From positions 27,546 through 91,545 of the forward strand of contig CAMYOJ010000015.1 of assembly GCA_947259985.1 (NCBI GenBank): a DNA stretch of 64,000 bases, given 5' to 3'. The notes beneath the pieces were generated by a model. The model was not told where the DNA came from. It saw only the letters and a program-made list of their open reading frames with translations, and searched no databases. This document shows positions 30,679 to 41,322 of this stretch, piece after piece. Source of the DNA: an uncultured Woeseiaceae bacterium. GTDB taxonomy: Bacteria; Pseudomonadota; Gammaproteobacteria; Steroidobacterales; Woeseiaceae. Each line of letters opens with the position of its first letter. Within the stretch, counting starts at the first letter, position 1. The translations under genes and the position numbers were made by a program.

Positions 30679-31916
30679 CGCAGGCCCAGGCTCAACTTGG
30701 CGCATCCGCCGAAGACTGGCGCAAGGATTTCCCGATCCTCGATCAGTCGGTGAGCGGCCATGCGCTCGTTTACCTCGACAGCGCGGCCTCCGCGCAGCAG
30801 CCGCAGTCGGTTATCGATGCCGTCGCCCGCTATCACCAGGAAGACCATGCCAATGTGCATCGCGGCGTGCATACGCTGAGCCACCGCGCCACGGAAGCCT
30901 ACGAGGGCGCACGCGACAAGATCCGCGGGTTTATCAACGCCTCGAGTCGCACCGAGATTGTACTCACGAGCGGCACGACAGAATCGATCAATCTCGTCGC
31001 GCAGAGTTTTTGTCGACCGCGTGTGGGCCCCGGCGACAAGGTCCTGATCACGCATCTCGAACACCACGCGAATATCGTGCCCTGGCAACTGGTTTGCGAA
31101 CAGACCGGCGCCGAACTCGTGGTCGCGCCTATCGACGACGATGGCCAGCTGGAGCTCGAAGCACTGCGTGCGCTCCTGACCGATGATGTCTTCATCCTCG
31201 CCATGGGGCATGTTTCGAACGCGCTCGGCACGGTCAACCCGGTCAAAGAGATTATCGCGGAAGCCCGACAGCGGGACATTCCCGTGCTCATCGACGGGGC
31301 GCAAGGCGTGCCGCACATGCCGATCGATGTTCAGGACCTCGACTGCGACTTCTACGCGTTCTCGGGCCACAAGATGTTCGGGCCGACGGGAACCGGCGTC
31401 CTGTACGCCCGTGAATCGCTGCTGGACGCCATGCCGCCTTACCAGGGCGGCGGCGACATGATTCTCGAAGTCAGTTTCGATGGGACGATCTATAACGAAC
31501 TGCCCTACAAGTTCGAGGCCGGCACGCCGAATATTTCCGGTGTCATCGGCGTCGGCGCCGCGGTCGACTACCTGCAGTCCATCGGCATGGAGCGCGTCGC
31601 CGCATCGGAACAGGTGCTGCACGACTACATGGTGGAGTCGCTCTCGGAAATTGACGGCATGCGTCTGATCGGCACGGCGGGAAACAAGACCAGCGTGCAG
31701 TCCTTCCTGCTCGACGACATCCATTCTCACGACCTGGGCACGATACTCGATCACCAGGGCGTCGCCATCCGCACCGGGCATCACTGCGCGATGCCGGTCA
31801 TGACCCGCTTCGGCATCTCGGGCACGGCGCGCGCTTCGGTGGCCTTGTACAACAACCTCGACGATGTCGATCGACTCGTCGAGGCGCTCCGGAAGGCCCA
31901 GCAGATTTTCGCATGA
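30675..31916 (+). CDS. sufS: Cysteine desulfurase SufS
   Basis: VYLDSAASAQQPQSVIDA; FYAFSGHKMFGPTGTGVLY PLP lysine; RTGHHCAMPVM. Confidence 0.95.
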   Translation: MTQAQAQLGASAEDWRKDFPILDQSVSGHALVYLDSAASAQQPQSVIDAVARYHQEDHANVHRGVHTLSHRATEAYEGARDKIRGFINASSRTEIVLTSGTTESINLVAQSFCRPRVGPGDKVLITHLEHHANIVPWQLVCEQTGAELVVAPIDDDGQLELEALRALLTDDVFILAMGHVSNALGTVNPVKEIIAEARQRDIPVLIDGAQGVPHMPIDVQDLDCDFYAFSGHKMFGPTGTGVLYARESLLDAMPPYQGGGDMILEVSFDGTIYNELPYKFEAGTPNISGVIGVGAAVDYLQSIGMERVAASEQVLHDYMVESLSEIDGMRLIGTAGNKTSVQSFLLDDIHSHDLGTILDHQGVAIRTGHHCAMPVMTRFGISGTARASVALYNNLDDVDRLVEALRKAQQIFA

Positions 31917-32377
31917 ACCAGCAATCCGACGATCTCCGCGAACTTTATCGCGAGCTGATACTCGATCACGCGCGCAGCCCGCGGCATTTCGGGCGGCTCG
32001 AGCATGCCACGCACCAGGCCGCTGGCATCAATCCCTTGTGCGGTGACAAGCTCCGACTGTACTTGCAGGTGGATGCCGATAACCGCATCGAGGACACGAG
32101 CTTCGAGGGCACCGGCTGCGCAATCTCTGTCGCCTCGGCCTCTTTGCTTACCGACACGATCATCGGACAACCCGTGGACAAGGCCGAGGCGTATTTCGAA
32201 TCCATTACAAAACGACTGACTCATGGCGAGCCCGCCGAACTGGACCAGAATCTCGAGAAACTCAGGGCCCTCGATGGCGTCAGGGAATTCCCTTCACGCG
32301 TCAAGTGCGCAACGCTTGCCTGGCATGCGTTGCACTCGGCATTGAATCAGCAGGAAGAACCCGCTACTACGGAGTAA
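31913..32377 (+). CDS. sufU: SUF system NifU-like scaffold SufU
   Basis: LYRELILDHARSPRHFGRLEHATHQAAGINPLCGDKLRLYL; GTGCAISVASASLLTD; RVKCATLAWHAL. Confidence 0.94.
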   Translation: MNQQSDDLRELYRELILDHARSPRHFGRLEHATHQAAGINPLCGDKLRLYLQVDADNRIEDTSFEGTGCAISVASASLLTDTIIGQPVDKAEAYFESITKRLTHGEPAELDQNLEKLRALDGVREFPSRVKCATLAWHALHSALNQQEEPATTE

Positions 32378-32937
32378 TGCGCAGGATGTTTGGCCATACC
32401 AACGAACCTTTCTCCTTATCGCGTGACGTCTCGGCGATCATTATCCCTGTCGGCGAACAGGTGACGCTTCGTGAGGGCACGAGCGGGTTCATCACGCAGG
32501 CGCTGGGCGGCAGTTTTACGGTGTATGTCGAAGGCAACCTGTTCCGCGTATCAGGAACCGACGCCGATGCGCTCGGCAAGGAGCCCGTGCCACCACCTGA
32601 AGTCCCCGAGAATGCGACCGACGCAGACATCGAAGCCGTAATCTGGGACCAGCTCAAGACCTGCTACGACCCCGAAATTCCCGTGGACATCGTCAACCTC
32701 GGCCTGATCTATCGCTGCGAGGTGACGCCGCTCGGTAATGGCGACCGCTCGGTCAGCGTGGATATGACGCTAACGGCACCGGGCTGCGGCATGGGCGACG
32801 TTCTCGTAGAGGATGCGCGGGAGAAGATTGCGATTATTCCTACGATCTCGGAGGTGCGGGTCGAACTCGTATTTGACCCGCCGTGGAATGTTGGCATGAT
32901 GACGGAGGAAGCCCGACTGCAAACCGGCCTCATGTAA
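32377..32937 (+). CDS. sufT: Putative Fe-S cluster assembly protein SufT (DUF59/MIP18-like)
   Basis: CYDPEIPVDIVNLGLIY; MTLTAPGCGMGDVL; VFDPPWNVGMMTEEAR. Confidence 0.92.
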   Translation: MRRMFGHTNEPFSLSRDVSAIIIPVGEQVTLREGTSGFITQALGGSFTVYVEGNLFRVSGTDADALGKEPVPPPEVPENATDADIEAVIWDQLKTCYDPEIPVDIVNLGLIYRCEVTPLGNGDRSVSVDMTLTAPGCGMGDVLVEDAREKIAIIPTISEVRVELVFDPPWNVGMMTEEARLQTGLM

Positions 32938-32951
32938 GACGAGGTGCGACG

Positions 32952-33446
32952 ATGAAGATCCTGACACTGGTAAGGCACGCCAAATCAAGCTGGAAAGACA
33001 CTGGCCTGCGAGACCGGGACCGGCCCTTGAACAAGCGCGGCCAGCGCGATGCGCCGATCATGGGCAAGCGGCTGCACGATCACGGCATCCGCCCGTCACT
33101 GATTGTCAGCAGCCCGGCGAACCGCGCATGGACGACGGCGAAGATCTTCGCGAAAGAACTCTCCTACCCGCTCGAATTTCTGCAGCGCGACGACAACCTC
33201 TATCTCGCTTCCGTGGACCGCATACTCGACGTCGTTGTTTCCCAGGACGAGGGATTCAACAGCCTCATGATCGTAGGCCACAACCCTGGATTCACCGATT
33301 TCGCGAATTTCCTGTCGCCGAGTCTGACGTACAACCTGCCTACCGCCGGCGTCGTTTCAGTGAGCATCGACCAGGACCACTGGAATCTCTATGAGCAACC
33401 ACGGACAGAACTGCTCGTGCACGATTGGCCCAAGAAGACGCAATAA
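32952..33446 (+). CDS. SixA-type histidine phosphatase
   Basis: MKILTLVRHAKSSWKDTGLRDRDRPLNKRGQRDAP; RHG-type active site; VGHNPGFTDFANFL. Confidence 0.9.
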   Translation: MKILTLVRHAKSSWKDTGLRDRDRPLNKRGQRDAPIMGKRLHDHGIRPSLIVSSPANRAWTTAKIFAKELSYPLEFLQRDDNLYLASVDRILDVVVSQDEGFNSLMIVGHNPGFTDFANFLSPSLTYNLPTAGVVSVSIDQDHWNLYEQPRTELLVHDWPKKTQ

Positions 33447-33493
33447 GCTCCATCGGAGGTATCCCTCGTGCTCGTGCCCGTAATCTGGCCGCT

Positions 33494-33769
33494 CTAAGCG
33501 ATGTCACTTACGTCCTGGTCTTCTTTCAGGGCCTTTGTTGGAATGATGAGCATGGGGCATTTTGCCTCGCGCATGACACCTTCACTGACGCTGCCCACCA
33601 GTCTCTTGTAAAGCCCGCCGCGGCCGTGGGCCCCCATGACGATCAGGTCGGCTTTTGCCGCTACGACTTCGCGCATGATGGCGCGAACCCGATCGCCACG
33701 TACAAGCAGCGGCGTTACGGCCACGCCGGCGTCTTCGAGCCGTTTCGCACAGTCCGTATCGGATGACCG
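33494..33769 (-). pseudogene. N-terminally truncated universal stress protein (UspA family)
   Basis: ...TDCAKRLEDAGVAVTPLLVRGDRVRAIMREVVAAKADLIVMGAHGRGGLYKRLVGSVSEGVMREAKCPMLIIP; in-frame stop at 33770-33772 and a tRNA 45 bp away leave no room for the N-terminal domain. Confidence 0.65.
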
Positions 33770-33813
33770 CTACTGTCTTGAACCGGCTTTGGAGTAAACT
33801 ACGGGAACCGGGC

Positions 33814-33889
33814 GGGCGATTAGCTCAGTTGGGAGAGCGCTGCATTCACATTGCAGAGGTCACTGGTTCGAGACCGGTATCGCCCACCA
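33814..33889 (+). tRNA. tRNA-Val(CAC), CCA encoded
   Basis: GGGCGATTAGCTCAGTTGGGAGAGCGCTGCATTCACATTGCAGAGGTCACTGGTTCGAGACCGGTATCGCCCACCA; anticodon CAC. Confidence 0.96.
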
Positions 33890-33992
33890 CTTCATCCTGC
33901 ATGTGCCCTGCTACCGCCCGGCATGGCCCTCGAAAATGCCGCAGAAACTTTCCAGAACTTACTTTAAATAAGAATTATACGTTATTGTTTTT

Positions 33993-35351
33993 TCAACATT
34001 CTGGGACATTCACGGCGAGGCCGCCCTGGGACGTTTCCTTGTAGTGCGATGACATGTCGAGGCCGGTCTGGCGCATCGTCTCGATGACCTGGTCGAGCGT
34101 GACCTTGTGCGTGCCGTCACCGTGCATTGCGAGTTTTGCGGCGTTAATTGCCTTGACCGCGCCCATCGCGTTGCGCTCGATGCACGGGATCTGTACGAGC
34201 CCGCCGATCGGATCGCAGGTCAGGCCCAGGTTGTGCTCCATGCCGATCTCCGCGGCCTCCTCCACGTGATCGTTGGAGCCACCGAGCACCGCGGCCAGCC
34301 CGCCTGCCGCCATCGAACAGGCGACCCCTACTTCGCCCTGGCAGCCCATCTCGGCACCTGATATCGAGGCATTGACCTTGTAGAGAATGCCAATAGCCCC
34401 GGCCGTCAAAATGAAACGCCGTATACCTTCCTTGTCGGCGTCCGGGACAAAGCGATCATAGAACATGAGTACAGCCGGGATGATGCCTGCCGCACCGTTG
34501 GTCGGTGACGTGACCACGCGGCCACCCGCCGCATTCTCCTCGTTGACGGCAATCGCGAACGTATTGACCCATTCCATGGCGTCGAGCGGTGCCGGTTCGC
34601 CGCGTGCGGACAGGCTGCGGTGCAGCTTTGGCGCACGGCGGATGACTGCCATCTTGCCGGGCAGTACGCCTTCCGTACGCAGGCCACGATCTATGCAGTC
34701 GCTCATCGCGGCCCAGATCGAATCGATGCGCCGGAAAACCTCCTCCTTACTGCGCCAGGATGTCTCATTCGCCAAAACGAGCTCGGCAATACTCAGGTTC
34801 TCGGCAGCCGCCGTCTCGAGCAGCGCTTCGCTGGTCACGAACGGCAGCGGCGGTTCGCCCTCCTGCTCCGCCGGCTCTTCCTCGTCATTACGGGCGATAA
34901 AGCCACCGCCTAAGGAGAAGAAGTTCTCCTCGAGCAACACTGCACCGTCCTTACCGTAGGCCAGGAAGTGCATGCCGTTGGTGTGTCGCGACAACTCGCG
35001 CTCGAAGTCGAAGCGCAGATCGGTCTCGGGATCGAAGCGCATGAGACCGATGCCTGGCACATCGATCTCGCGATTCTCGCGAATCGCCGCCAACAGGCCA
35101 TCGACAGCATCGGGATCGATCGTTTCGGGCAGTAAGCCCGACAACCCGAGCAATACAGCAGAGTCAGTACCGTGGCCCTTGCCCGTCCAGGCAAGCGAGC
35201 CGTGCAAAGCCACCTCTATACGATGCACATCAGCTGCGACGGTTTCGAGATCCGCGACAAACGCGCAAGCGGCTTTCATTGGCCCCACCGTGTGGGAACT
35301 CGACGGGCCGATACCGATCTTGAAGATATCGAATATGCTGATCGTTGCCAT
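33993..35351 (-). CDS. sdaA: L-serine ammonia-lyase
   Basis: [62 protein letters not shown]. Confidence 0.95.
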   Translation of the reverse strand: MATISIFDIFKIGIGPSSSHTVGPMKAACAFVADLETVAADVHRIEVALHGSLAWTGKGHGTDSAVLLGLSGLLPETIDPDAVDGLLAAIRENREIDVPGIGLMRFDPETDLRFDFERELSRHTNGMHFLAYGKDGAVLLEENFFSLGGGFIARNDEEEPAEQEGEPPLPFVTSEALLETAAAENLSIAELVLANETSWRSKEEVFRRIDSIWAAMSDCIDRGLRTEGVLPGKMAVIRRAPKLHRSLSARGEPAPLDAMEWVNTFAIAVNEENAAGGRVVTSPTNGAAGIIPAVLMFYDRFVPDADKEGIRRFILTAGAIGILYKVNASISGAEMGCQGEVGVACSMAAGGLAAVLGGSNDHVEEAAEIGMEHNLGLTCDPIGGLVQIPCIERNAMGAVKAINAAKLAMHGDGTHKVTLDQVIETMRQTGLDMSSHYKETSQGGLAVNVPEC

Positions 35352-38300
35352 TAGTCGGAGCTGAGCGTCAGCAGGCTAGCGTTACCGCCCACGGCCGAGA
35401 TGTTATTGCTGACCGTGTACTCGGTACCCATTCTCTGCAGGTAATGCGGCCCACCGGCCTTCGGGCCCGTGCCGGACAGGCCACGACCGCCGAACGGTTG
35501 CACGCCAACGACAGCGCCAATCATGTTTCGATTGATGTAAATATTGCCCGCACCCGAGTCCATGACGAGCCCGGCCGCGCGCGAGTCAATGCGGCTGTGC
35601 AGACCCATCGTCAGGCCGAATCCCGTGCCATTGACGGCAGCGACCATCTTGTCGAGGTGGCGGCTCTTGAACTTGATGACGTGCAGCACGGGACCGAAGA
35701 CCTCTTCGGTCAGGACGCTGATATCGTCGATCTCGACGAGCGTCGGCGCGAAGAATGTACCCGCCTCGGTCCACTCCGGCATGCTGCAGCGATGCACGAT
35801 CCTGGCCTTGGGTTCTTTCTCCATGCGCTCGACATGTGCCTGCAATATCTCGCGGGACGGCTCGTCTATCGCCGGACCGACATCTGTCGACAGGTGCCGC
35901 GGATCCCCGATATCGAGCTCTTCCATGTAGCCCTTTAGCAAATCGAGCGTACGCGGCTCTATGTCATCCTGCACGCAAAGCAGCCGCAGCGCCGAACAAC
36001 GCTGACCCGCGCTGTTGAACGCCGAATAAATCGCGTCGTGCACGACCTGCTCGGGCAGCGCCGAACTGTCGACAAACATCGCGTTTTGTCCGCCGGTTTC
36101 GGCGATCAGCGTGCCGATGGGGCCGTCTTTGTGGGCGAGCGTCTGGTTGATCGTCTGCGCGACGCCCGTCGATCCCGTGAATACGACGCCCGTGAGCCGC
36201 GGGTCGGCCGTAGCGCGGCCGCCGATTCGCGACCCGGAACCCGGCATGAAATGCAGTACCTCACCCGGCACGCCGGCTTCGTGCATGAGCTGGATGGCGC
36301 GATATCCAATCAGCGGCGTCGGCGCCGCCGGTTTCGCAATCACGGCGTTGCCCGCTGCGAGAGCCGCGGCAACCTGGCCCGTGAAGATCGCGAGCGGGAA
36401 ATTCCACGGGCTGATACAGATGAACACGCCCTTGCCGCGCAGGCCATAGGTGTTGCGCTCTCCTGTCGGTCCAGGCATCACGAGCGGGGCGCCAAAATGC
36501 CGCTTCGCTTGCGCACCGTAGTAGCGCAGGAAGTCCACGGCCTCGCGGAGCTCGGAGATGGCGTCGGGGATGGTGCGTCCGCCCTCCCTGACCACCAGCC
36601 CCAACAACTCGGCGTGGTGTTCTTCGAACAGGTCCGCCGCGCGACTGAGCACCCGGGCACGCTCATCGGCCCCGGCGCGATCCCAGGCTACCTGGCCGAC
36701 GACGGCCATCTCCAGAGCGGCATCGACATGCTCCTCCGAGGCCAGGTGGCACATTCCGACGACTTCCGAGGTATTCGTCGGATTGACCGACGGTTGTTCG
36801 ACGCCGGTCACCTCTTTGCCACCTATGATCGGCTTGCCCGTTATGGGGCTCGCGGCAGCCGCTTCGAGATCCCCCAACAGCCGGCGACTGATGTTGCGGT
36901 CAGCGACATTGAAGCCGTGCGAGTTGTCGCGTTCCGGTTGGAATATATCCACGGGCCGCGGGATCTTCGGGTGCGCCTTGAAGTCGTGATGGGCCGCCAG
37001 CTTGAGCGGATCGGCAATGATGTCATCCACGGCAATCGATTCGTCGATGATCTTGTTGACGAACGACGTGTTCGAGCCGTTTTCAAGCAGCCGCCTCACG
37101 AGGTAAGGCAGCAGATCCTCGTGATTACCAACGGGTGCATAAACGCGACAGGGCCGATCGTGTTTTGCCGGATCCACGACCTCCGCGTACAGCTCCTCTC
37201 CCATACCGTGGAGCCGCTGGAACTCATAGTCCCGCCGTGCGCCGGCATAGTGCAGGACGCTCGCCAAAGTGTGCGCGTTGTGGGTCGCGAATTGCGCATA
37301 TATCTTGTCCCCGGCCGCCAGCGCCGCCTGCGCGCAGGCCAGGTAAGACACGTCGGAGTGCGACTTGCGCGTGAACACGGGATAGCTCTCGATACCCTGT
37401 TCCTGCGCCCACTTGACCTCGCTGTCCCAGTAGGCGCCCTTGACGAGCCGCACGGGAATACGGCGGCCTACGTCAGCGGCCAGCTCTTCGACGAAGCGCA
37501 TCGTGTCGCGACCGCGACGCTGGTAGGTCTGCACGGCGAGACCGAATCCGTCCCAACCGTCGAGCGCCTTGTCGCGGTAAATTCGTTCGAAAATCTCGAG
37601 CCACATTTCGAGGCGATGGGCCTCTTCGGAATCGATGGTCAGACCGATGCCGACGTCCTTCGCATGCGTGGCCAGCTCGAGTACCGAGGGCACGAGTTCG
37701 GCCATGACGCGTTCCTGGTGGGTGTACTCGTAACGCGGGTGCAACGCCGATAACTTCACCGAGATGCCGGGCGCCGAGAATACGTCTGGCGCGTCGATTT
37801 GCGGGCCGCTGGCAATGCTGTCGATGCCTTCGTGGTAGTTCTCGAGGTAGCGGCTCGCATCGGCCGCAGTCAGCGCCGACTCGCCGAGCATGTCGAACGA
37901 GTAACGGTACGGAAGCTTCTCGTTCTTGAGCGAGCGTTTCAGTGCCTCGCCAATCGTGCGCCCCATGACGAACTGGTGCCCCATGATCTTCATGGCCTGG
38001 CGCATGGCCGTGCGCACGAGCGGCTCACCCGCGCGGCTGACCAGCTTGCCGAGCACCTGACCAGGGTTGCTCGTGGCGATCTCATCGAGGGTCAGGATCT
38101 TCCCCGTGAGCATCAGCCCCCAGGTAGAAGCATTGACGAACAGCGAATCGCTGGCACCGATGTGGTCTTTCCAGTGCGCCGACGCAATCTTGTCGGCGAT
38201 GAGACGGTCTGCGGTATCCGCATCGGGAATACGCAACAGTGCCTCGGCAATACACATGAGCAGGACACCCTCATCCGACGACAGGTCGTACTGCTGCAGG

Positions 38301-38509
38301 AAAGCCTCGATGCCACCGTCCGTCTTCGTATTCTCGCGCACGGCGCGCACCAGTTGGGCCGCAGTCTCCTGGATCTTGCTGCGAACGCTGGCGCCCGGGT
38401 CGGCCTCTGCAGCAAGCTCCTTTACGAGCTTTTCCTCGTCGGCGAGATAGCGGTCATTGATATAGGAAATGCTGCTTTCCCGAGCAGCAGGCTGATCAAC
38501 AAAGCTCAT
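35351..38509 (-). CDS. putA: Bifunctional proline dehydrogenase / L-glutamate gamma-semialdehyde dehydrogenase (short PutA without N-terminal DNA-binding domain)
   Basis: ALHPRYEYTHQERVM, RLVKGAYWDSEVKWAQ, ALDH motifs LIAETGGQNAMFVDS and SAGQRCSALR; likely start MSFVDQPAARES at 38509. Confidence 0.95.
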   Translation of the reverse strand: MSFVDQPAARESSISYINDRYLADEEKLVKELAAEADPGASVRSKIQETAAQLVRAVRENTKTDGGIEAFLQQYDLSSDEGVLLMCIAEALLRIPDADTADRLIADKIASAHWKDHIGASDSLFVNASTWGLMLTGKILTLDEIATSNPGQVLGKLVSRAGEPLVRTAMRQAMKIMGHQFVMGRTIGEALKRSLKNEKLPYRYSFDMLGESALTAADASRYLENYHEGIDSIASGPQIDAPDVFSAPGISVKLSALHPRYEYTHQERVMAELVPSVLELATHAKDVGIGLTIDSEEAHRLEMWLEIFERIYRDKALDGWDGFGLAVQTYQRRGRDTMRFVEELAADVGRRIPVRLVKGAYWDSEVKWAQEQGIESYPVFTRKSHSDVSYLACAQAALAAGDKIYAQFATHNAHTLASVLHYAGARRDYEFQRLHGMGEELYAEVVDPAKHDRPCRVYAPVGNHEDLLPYLVRRLLENGSNTSFVNKIIDESIAVDDIIADPLKLAAHHDFKAHPKIPRPVDIFQPERDNSHGFNVADRNISRRLLGDLEAAAASPITGKPIIGGKEVTGVEQPSVNPTNTSEVVGMCHLASEEHVDAALEMAVVGQVAWDRAGADERARVLSRAADLFEEHHAELLGLVVREGGRTIPDAISELREAVDFLRYYGAQAKRHFGAPLVMPGPTGERNTYGLRGKGVFICISPWNFPLAIFTGQVAAALAAGNAVIAKPAAPTPLIGYRAIQLMHEAGVPGEVLHFMPGSGSRIGGRATADPRLTGVVFTGSTGVAQTINQTLAHKDGPIGTLIAETGGQNAMFVDSSALPEQVVHDAIYSAFNSAGQRCSALRLLCVQDDIEPRTLDLLKGYMEELDIGDPRHLSTDVGPAIDEPSREILQAHVERMEKEPKARIVHRCSMPEWTEAGTFFAPTLVEIDDISVLTEEVFGPVLHVIKFKSRHLDKMVAAVNGTGFGLTMGLHSRIDSRAAGLVMDSGAGNIYINRNMIGAVVGVQPFGGRGLSGTGPKAGGPHYLQRMGTEYTVSNNISAVGGNASLLTLSSD

Positions 38510-38618
38510 GAAAGGACTCCAGTCACCCACTCTTGCGGTGGATTCAAAATGCAACACAAGGGCGGCGATTATAGGGTATTGGAAGCGAAACAGGCATCGG
38601 TATTCGCCCGGATTCCCG

Positions 38619-39005
38619 TCAGTTCCCGCGGTTCCGGTCACGCAGTTTGCGGCGCGTATGCTTGTCGGGCTTTCCGCTCGTCGTGGGCATCTGCATCCGG
38701 TCTCGTCGCAGCTCGGCAACCGTCTGCTCGCGGCGGGCGACACTCTCCGGGGACTCCTCGTAACAGGCTTGCGCCTCCCTGGCAGGTCCCCGCCTCGCTG
38801 GCAATGCGAGTACCGTCAATTCCCAGGTCAACTGCTGGCGAACGAGACGAATCCGGTCACCGACGCGCACGCGAAACGAGGTCCGCGCCGTCTCGCCATT
38901 GACGCGCACGTGGCCACCGTGCACGGCGGCACTCGCGGCTGTCCGTGTCTTGTAAAATCGCGTGAACCACAGCCAGCGATCCAGCCGTAGCGAGTCGTTG
39001 GACAA
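38619..39005 (-). CDS. hslR: S4 domain RNA-binding heat shock protein Hsp15
   Basis: LRLDRWLWFTRFYKTRTAASAAVHGGHVRVNGE. Confidence 0.88.
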   Translation of the reverse strand: MSNDSLRLDRWLWFTRFYKTRTAASAAVHGGHVRVNGETARTSFRVRVGDRIRLVRQQLTWELTVLALPARRGPAREAQACYEESPESVARREQTVAELRRDRMQMPTTSGKPDKHTRRKLRDRNRGN

Positions 39006-39065
39006 CGCCTTTCTCCCTGGTCCTCCTGATATACTTTGCGTCCTTTCAACTGAGAGAGCAATCCC

Positions 39066-40265
39066 GTGTCAACGTCCTTTCTCGAATCCCTCGCGGGGCA
39101 AACCGAAGCGCTGAAGAGTGAGGGGCTGTTCAAGTCCGAGAGACTCATAACAGGGCCGCAGCAGGCCGCCATCGACGTGCGTGCCAACGGCGGCACAGAC
39201 CATGTCCTGAACCTGTGTGCCAACAATTATCTTGGCCTTGCCAATCATCCCGAGGTCATACAGGCCGCGCACAAGGCGCTCGACGAGTACGGCTACGGCA
39301 TGGCCTCCGTGCGCTTCATTTGCGGCACGCAGACGATCCACAAGGAACTCGAAGCGCGCATCAGCGAATTCCTCGGCACCGAGGACACGATCCTCTATCC
39401 ATCCTGCTTCGATGCCAACGGCGGCCTCTTCGAGACCCTCCTCGGAAAGTCGGACGCCGTCATAAGCGACGCTTTGAATCACGCCAGCATCATCGACGGC
39501 ATCAGGCTGTGCAAAGCGGGCCGCTATCGCTATGCCAACAACGACATGCAGGATCTCAAGAAAGCTTTGCAGGATGCCTCCGGTGCCGACGTACGCCTGG
39601 TCGTGACCGACGGCGTGTTCTCGATGGACGGCACAATCGCCGACCTGGGCGGCATCTGCGAACTCGCCGACGAGCACGACGCATTGACGATGATCGACGA
39701 TTGCCACGCGGCCGGTTTCCTGGGAGAGCGCGGCCGTGGCACACACGAATATCGTGGCGTAATGGGGCGTATCGACATAATTACGGGGACGCTCGGCAAA
39801 GCGCTCGGGGGCGCTTCGGGCGGCTACACCTCCGGACGCAAGGAAATTGTGGGCTGGCTAAGGCAACGCTCGCGCCCCTACCTGTTTTCGAACTCGGTGG
39901 CGCCCATGATCGCGGCATCGTCTATTGCCGTCCTCGACTTGCTCGAACGTGACAATTCGCTGCAGCAACAGCTGCATGAAAACGCCGACTATTTTCGCAG
40001 CCAGATGACCGAACGCGGTTTCGAGATAAAACCGGGCGAGCACCCGATCATTCCGGTCATGCTCGGCGACGCGAAACTCGCAACCACGATGGCAGACAAG
40101 CTGCTCGAGCGCGGCATCTATGTCATCGGCTTCGCCTACCCGGTCGTGCCCAGGGGCCAGGCCAGGATACGCACACAGATGTCGGCGGGACTGACCCGCG
40201 AGCATCTCGACTCGGCTATTGATGCTTTTACTGATGTCGGCCGCGAACTCGGCGTAATAGACTGA
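39066..40265 (+). CDS. kbl: Glycine C-acetyltransferase
   Basis: [54 protein letters not shown]. Confidence 0.96.
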   Translation: MSTSFLESLAGQTEALKSEGLFKSERLITGPQQAAIDVRANGGTDHVLNLCANNYLGLANHPEVIQAAHKALDEYGYGMASVRFICGTQTIHKELEARISEFLGTEDTILYPSCFDANGGLFETLLGKSDAVISDALNHASIIDGIRLCKAGRYRYANNDMQDLKKALQDASGADVRLVVTDGVFSMDGTIADLGGICELADEHDALTMIDDCHAAGFLGERGRGTHEYRGVMGRIDIITGTLGKALGGASGGYTSGRKEIVGWLRQRSRPYLFSNSVAPMIAASSIAVLDLLERDNSLQQQLHENADYFRSQMTERGFEIKPGEHPIIPVMLGDAKLATTMADKLLERGIYVIGFAYPVVPRGQARIRTQMSAGLTREHLDSAIDAFTDVGRELGVID

Positions 40266-40291
40266 CCTGACCAGTTCCCGAGGGCACTACG

Positions 40292-41317
40292 ATGAAAGCA
40301 CTCGTCAAAGCCAAACCTGAGCGCGGCATCTGGATGGAAGACATAGCGGTCCCGGAAGTCGGCCACAATGACGTCCTGATCAAAATCAACCGCACAGCCA
40401 TATGCGGCACCGATATACATATCTTCAAGTGGGACGACTGGGCGCAGGCAACCATTCCCGTGCCAATGGCGGTTGGCCACGAATTCAGTGGAGAAATCAT
40501 CGACCTAGGGATCGAGGTGCGCGGCTTCGAGGTCGGCGACCGCGTGTCGGCTGAAGGCCATATAACCTGCGGCTATTGCCGCAACTGTCGCGCCGGCCGA
40601 CGGCACCTGTGCATGCACGCGATCGGAGTCGGTGTGAACCGACCGGGGGCCTTTGCCGAATACCTGGCCGTGCCGGCGTTCAACGTTTTCAAGCTGCCCG
40701 ACATGATCACGGACGACATGGCGTCGATTCTCGATCCGCTCGGCAACGCGACTCATACGGCATTGTCATTCGACCTCGTCGGCGAAGACGTCCTGATTAC
40801 CGGAGCTGGCCCGATCGGCGTCATGGCGGTTGCCATCGCCCGATACGCGGGCGCGCGTCATATCGTGATTACGGACGTCAACGACTACCGACTGGGACTG
40901 GCTCGGGAAATGGGTGCATCGCGGGCAATCAACGTGACACGCGAGACTATTGACGACACGATGCAGGAACTCGGCATGGTCGAGGGTTTCGACGTCGGCA
41001 TGGAGATGTCAGGTAACCCGCAGGCATTCCGCGACATGCTCAAAGCGATGCACCATGGCGGCAAGATATCGATGCTCGGGATTCCACCGGGTGACATGGC
41101 GATCGACTGGAACGAGGTGATCTTCAAAGGACTGGTCATCAAGGGCATCTACGGCCGTGAGATGTTCGAGACCTGGTACAAGATGTCGAGCATGCTACAG
41201 AGCGGGCTCAACATGGATCCGATCATCACCCATCATTTCAACATCGACGAATTCCAGCCGGCCTTCGAACTCATGGAGTCCGGCCAGAGCGGCAAGGTCA
41301 TCCTGCACTGGAATTGA
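40292..41317 (+). CDS. tdh: L-threonine 3-dehydrogenase
   Basis: [48 protein letters not shown]. Confidence 0.97.
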   Translation: MKALVKAKPERGIWMEDIAVPEVGHNDVLIKINRTAICGTDIHIFKWDDWAQATIPVPMAVGHEFSGEIIDLGIEVRGFEVGDRVSAEGHITCGYCRNCRAGRRHLCMHAIGVGVNRPGAFAEYLAVPAFNVFKLPDMITDDMASILDPLGNATHTALSFDLVGEDVLITGAGPIGVMAVAIARYAGARHIVITDVNDYRLGLAREMGASRAINVTRETIDDTMQELGMVEGFDVGMEMSGNPQAFRDMLKAMHHGGKISMLGIPPGDMAIDWNEVIFKGLVIKGIYGREMFETWYKMSSMLQSGLNMDPIITHHFNIDEFQPAFELMESGQSGKVILHWN

Positions 41318-41322
41318 TTGCG

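Noticed and set aside
30534-31784. 416-aa minus-strand ORF opposite sufS
   Set aside because: Antisense shadow ORF of a conserved gene.
36038-37753. 571-aa plus-strand ORF opposite putA
   Set aside because: Shadow ORF from GC-rich codon bias; no recognisable motifs, fully inside the well-supported putA gene.
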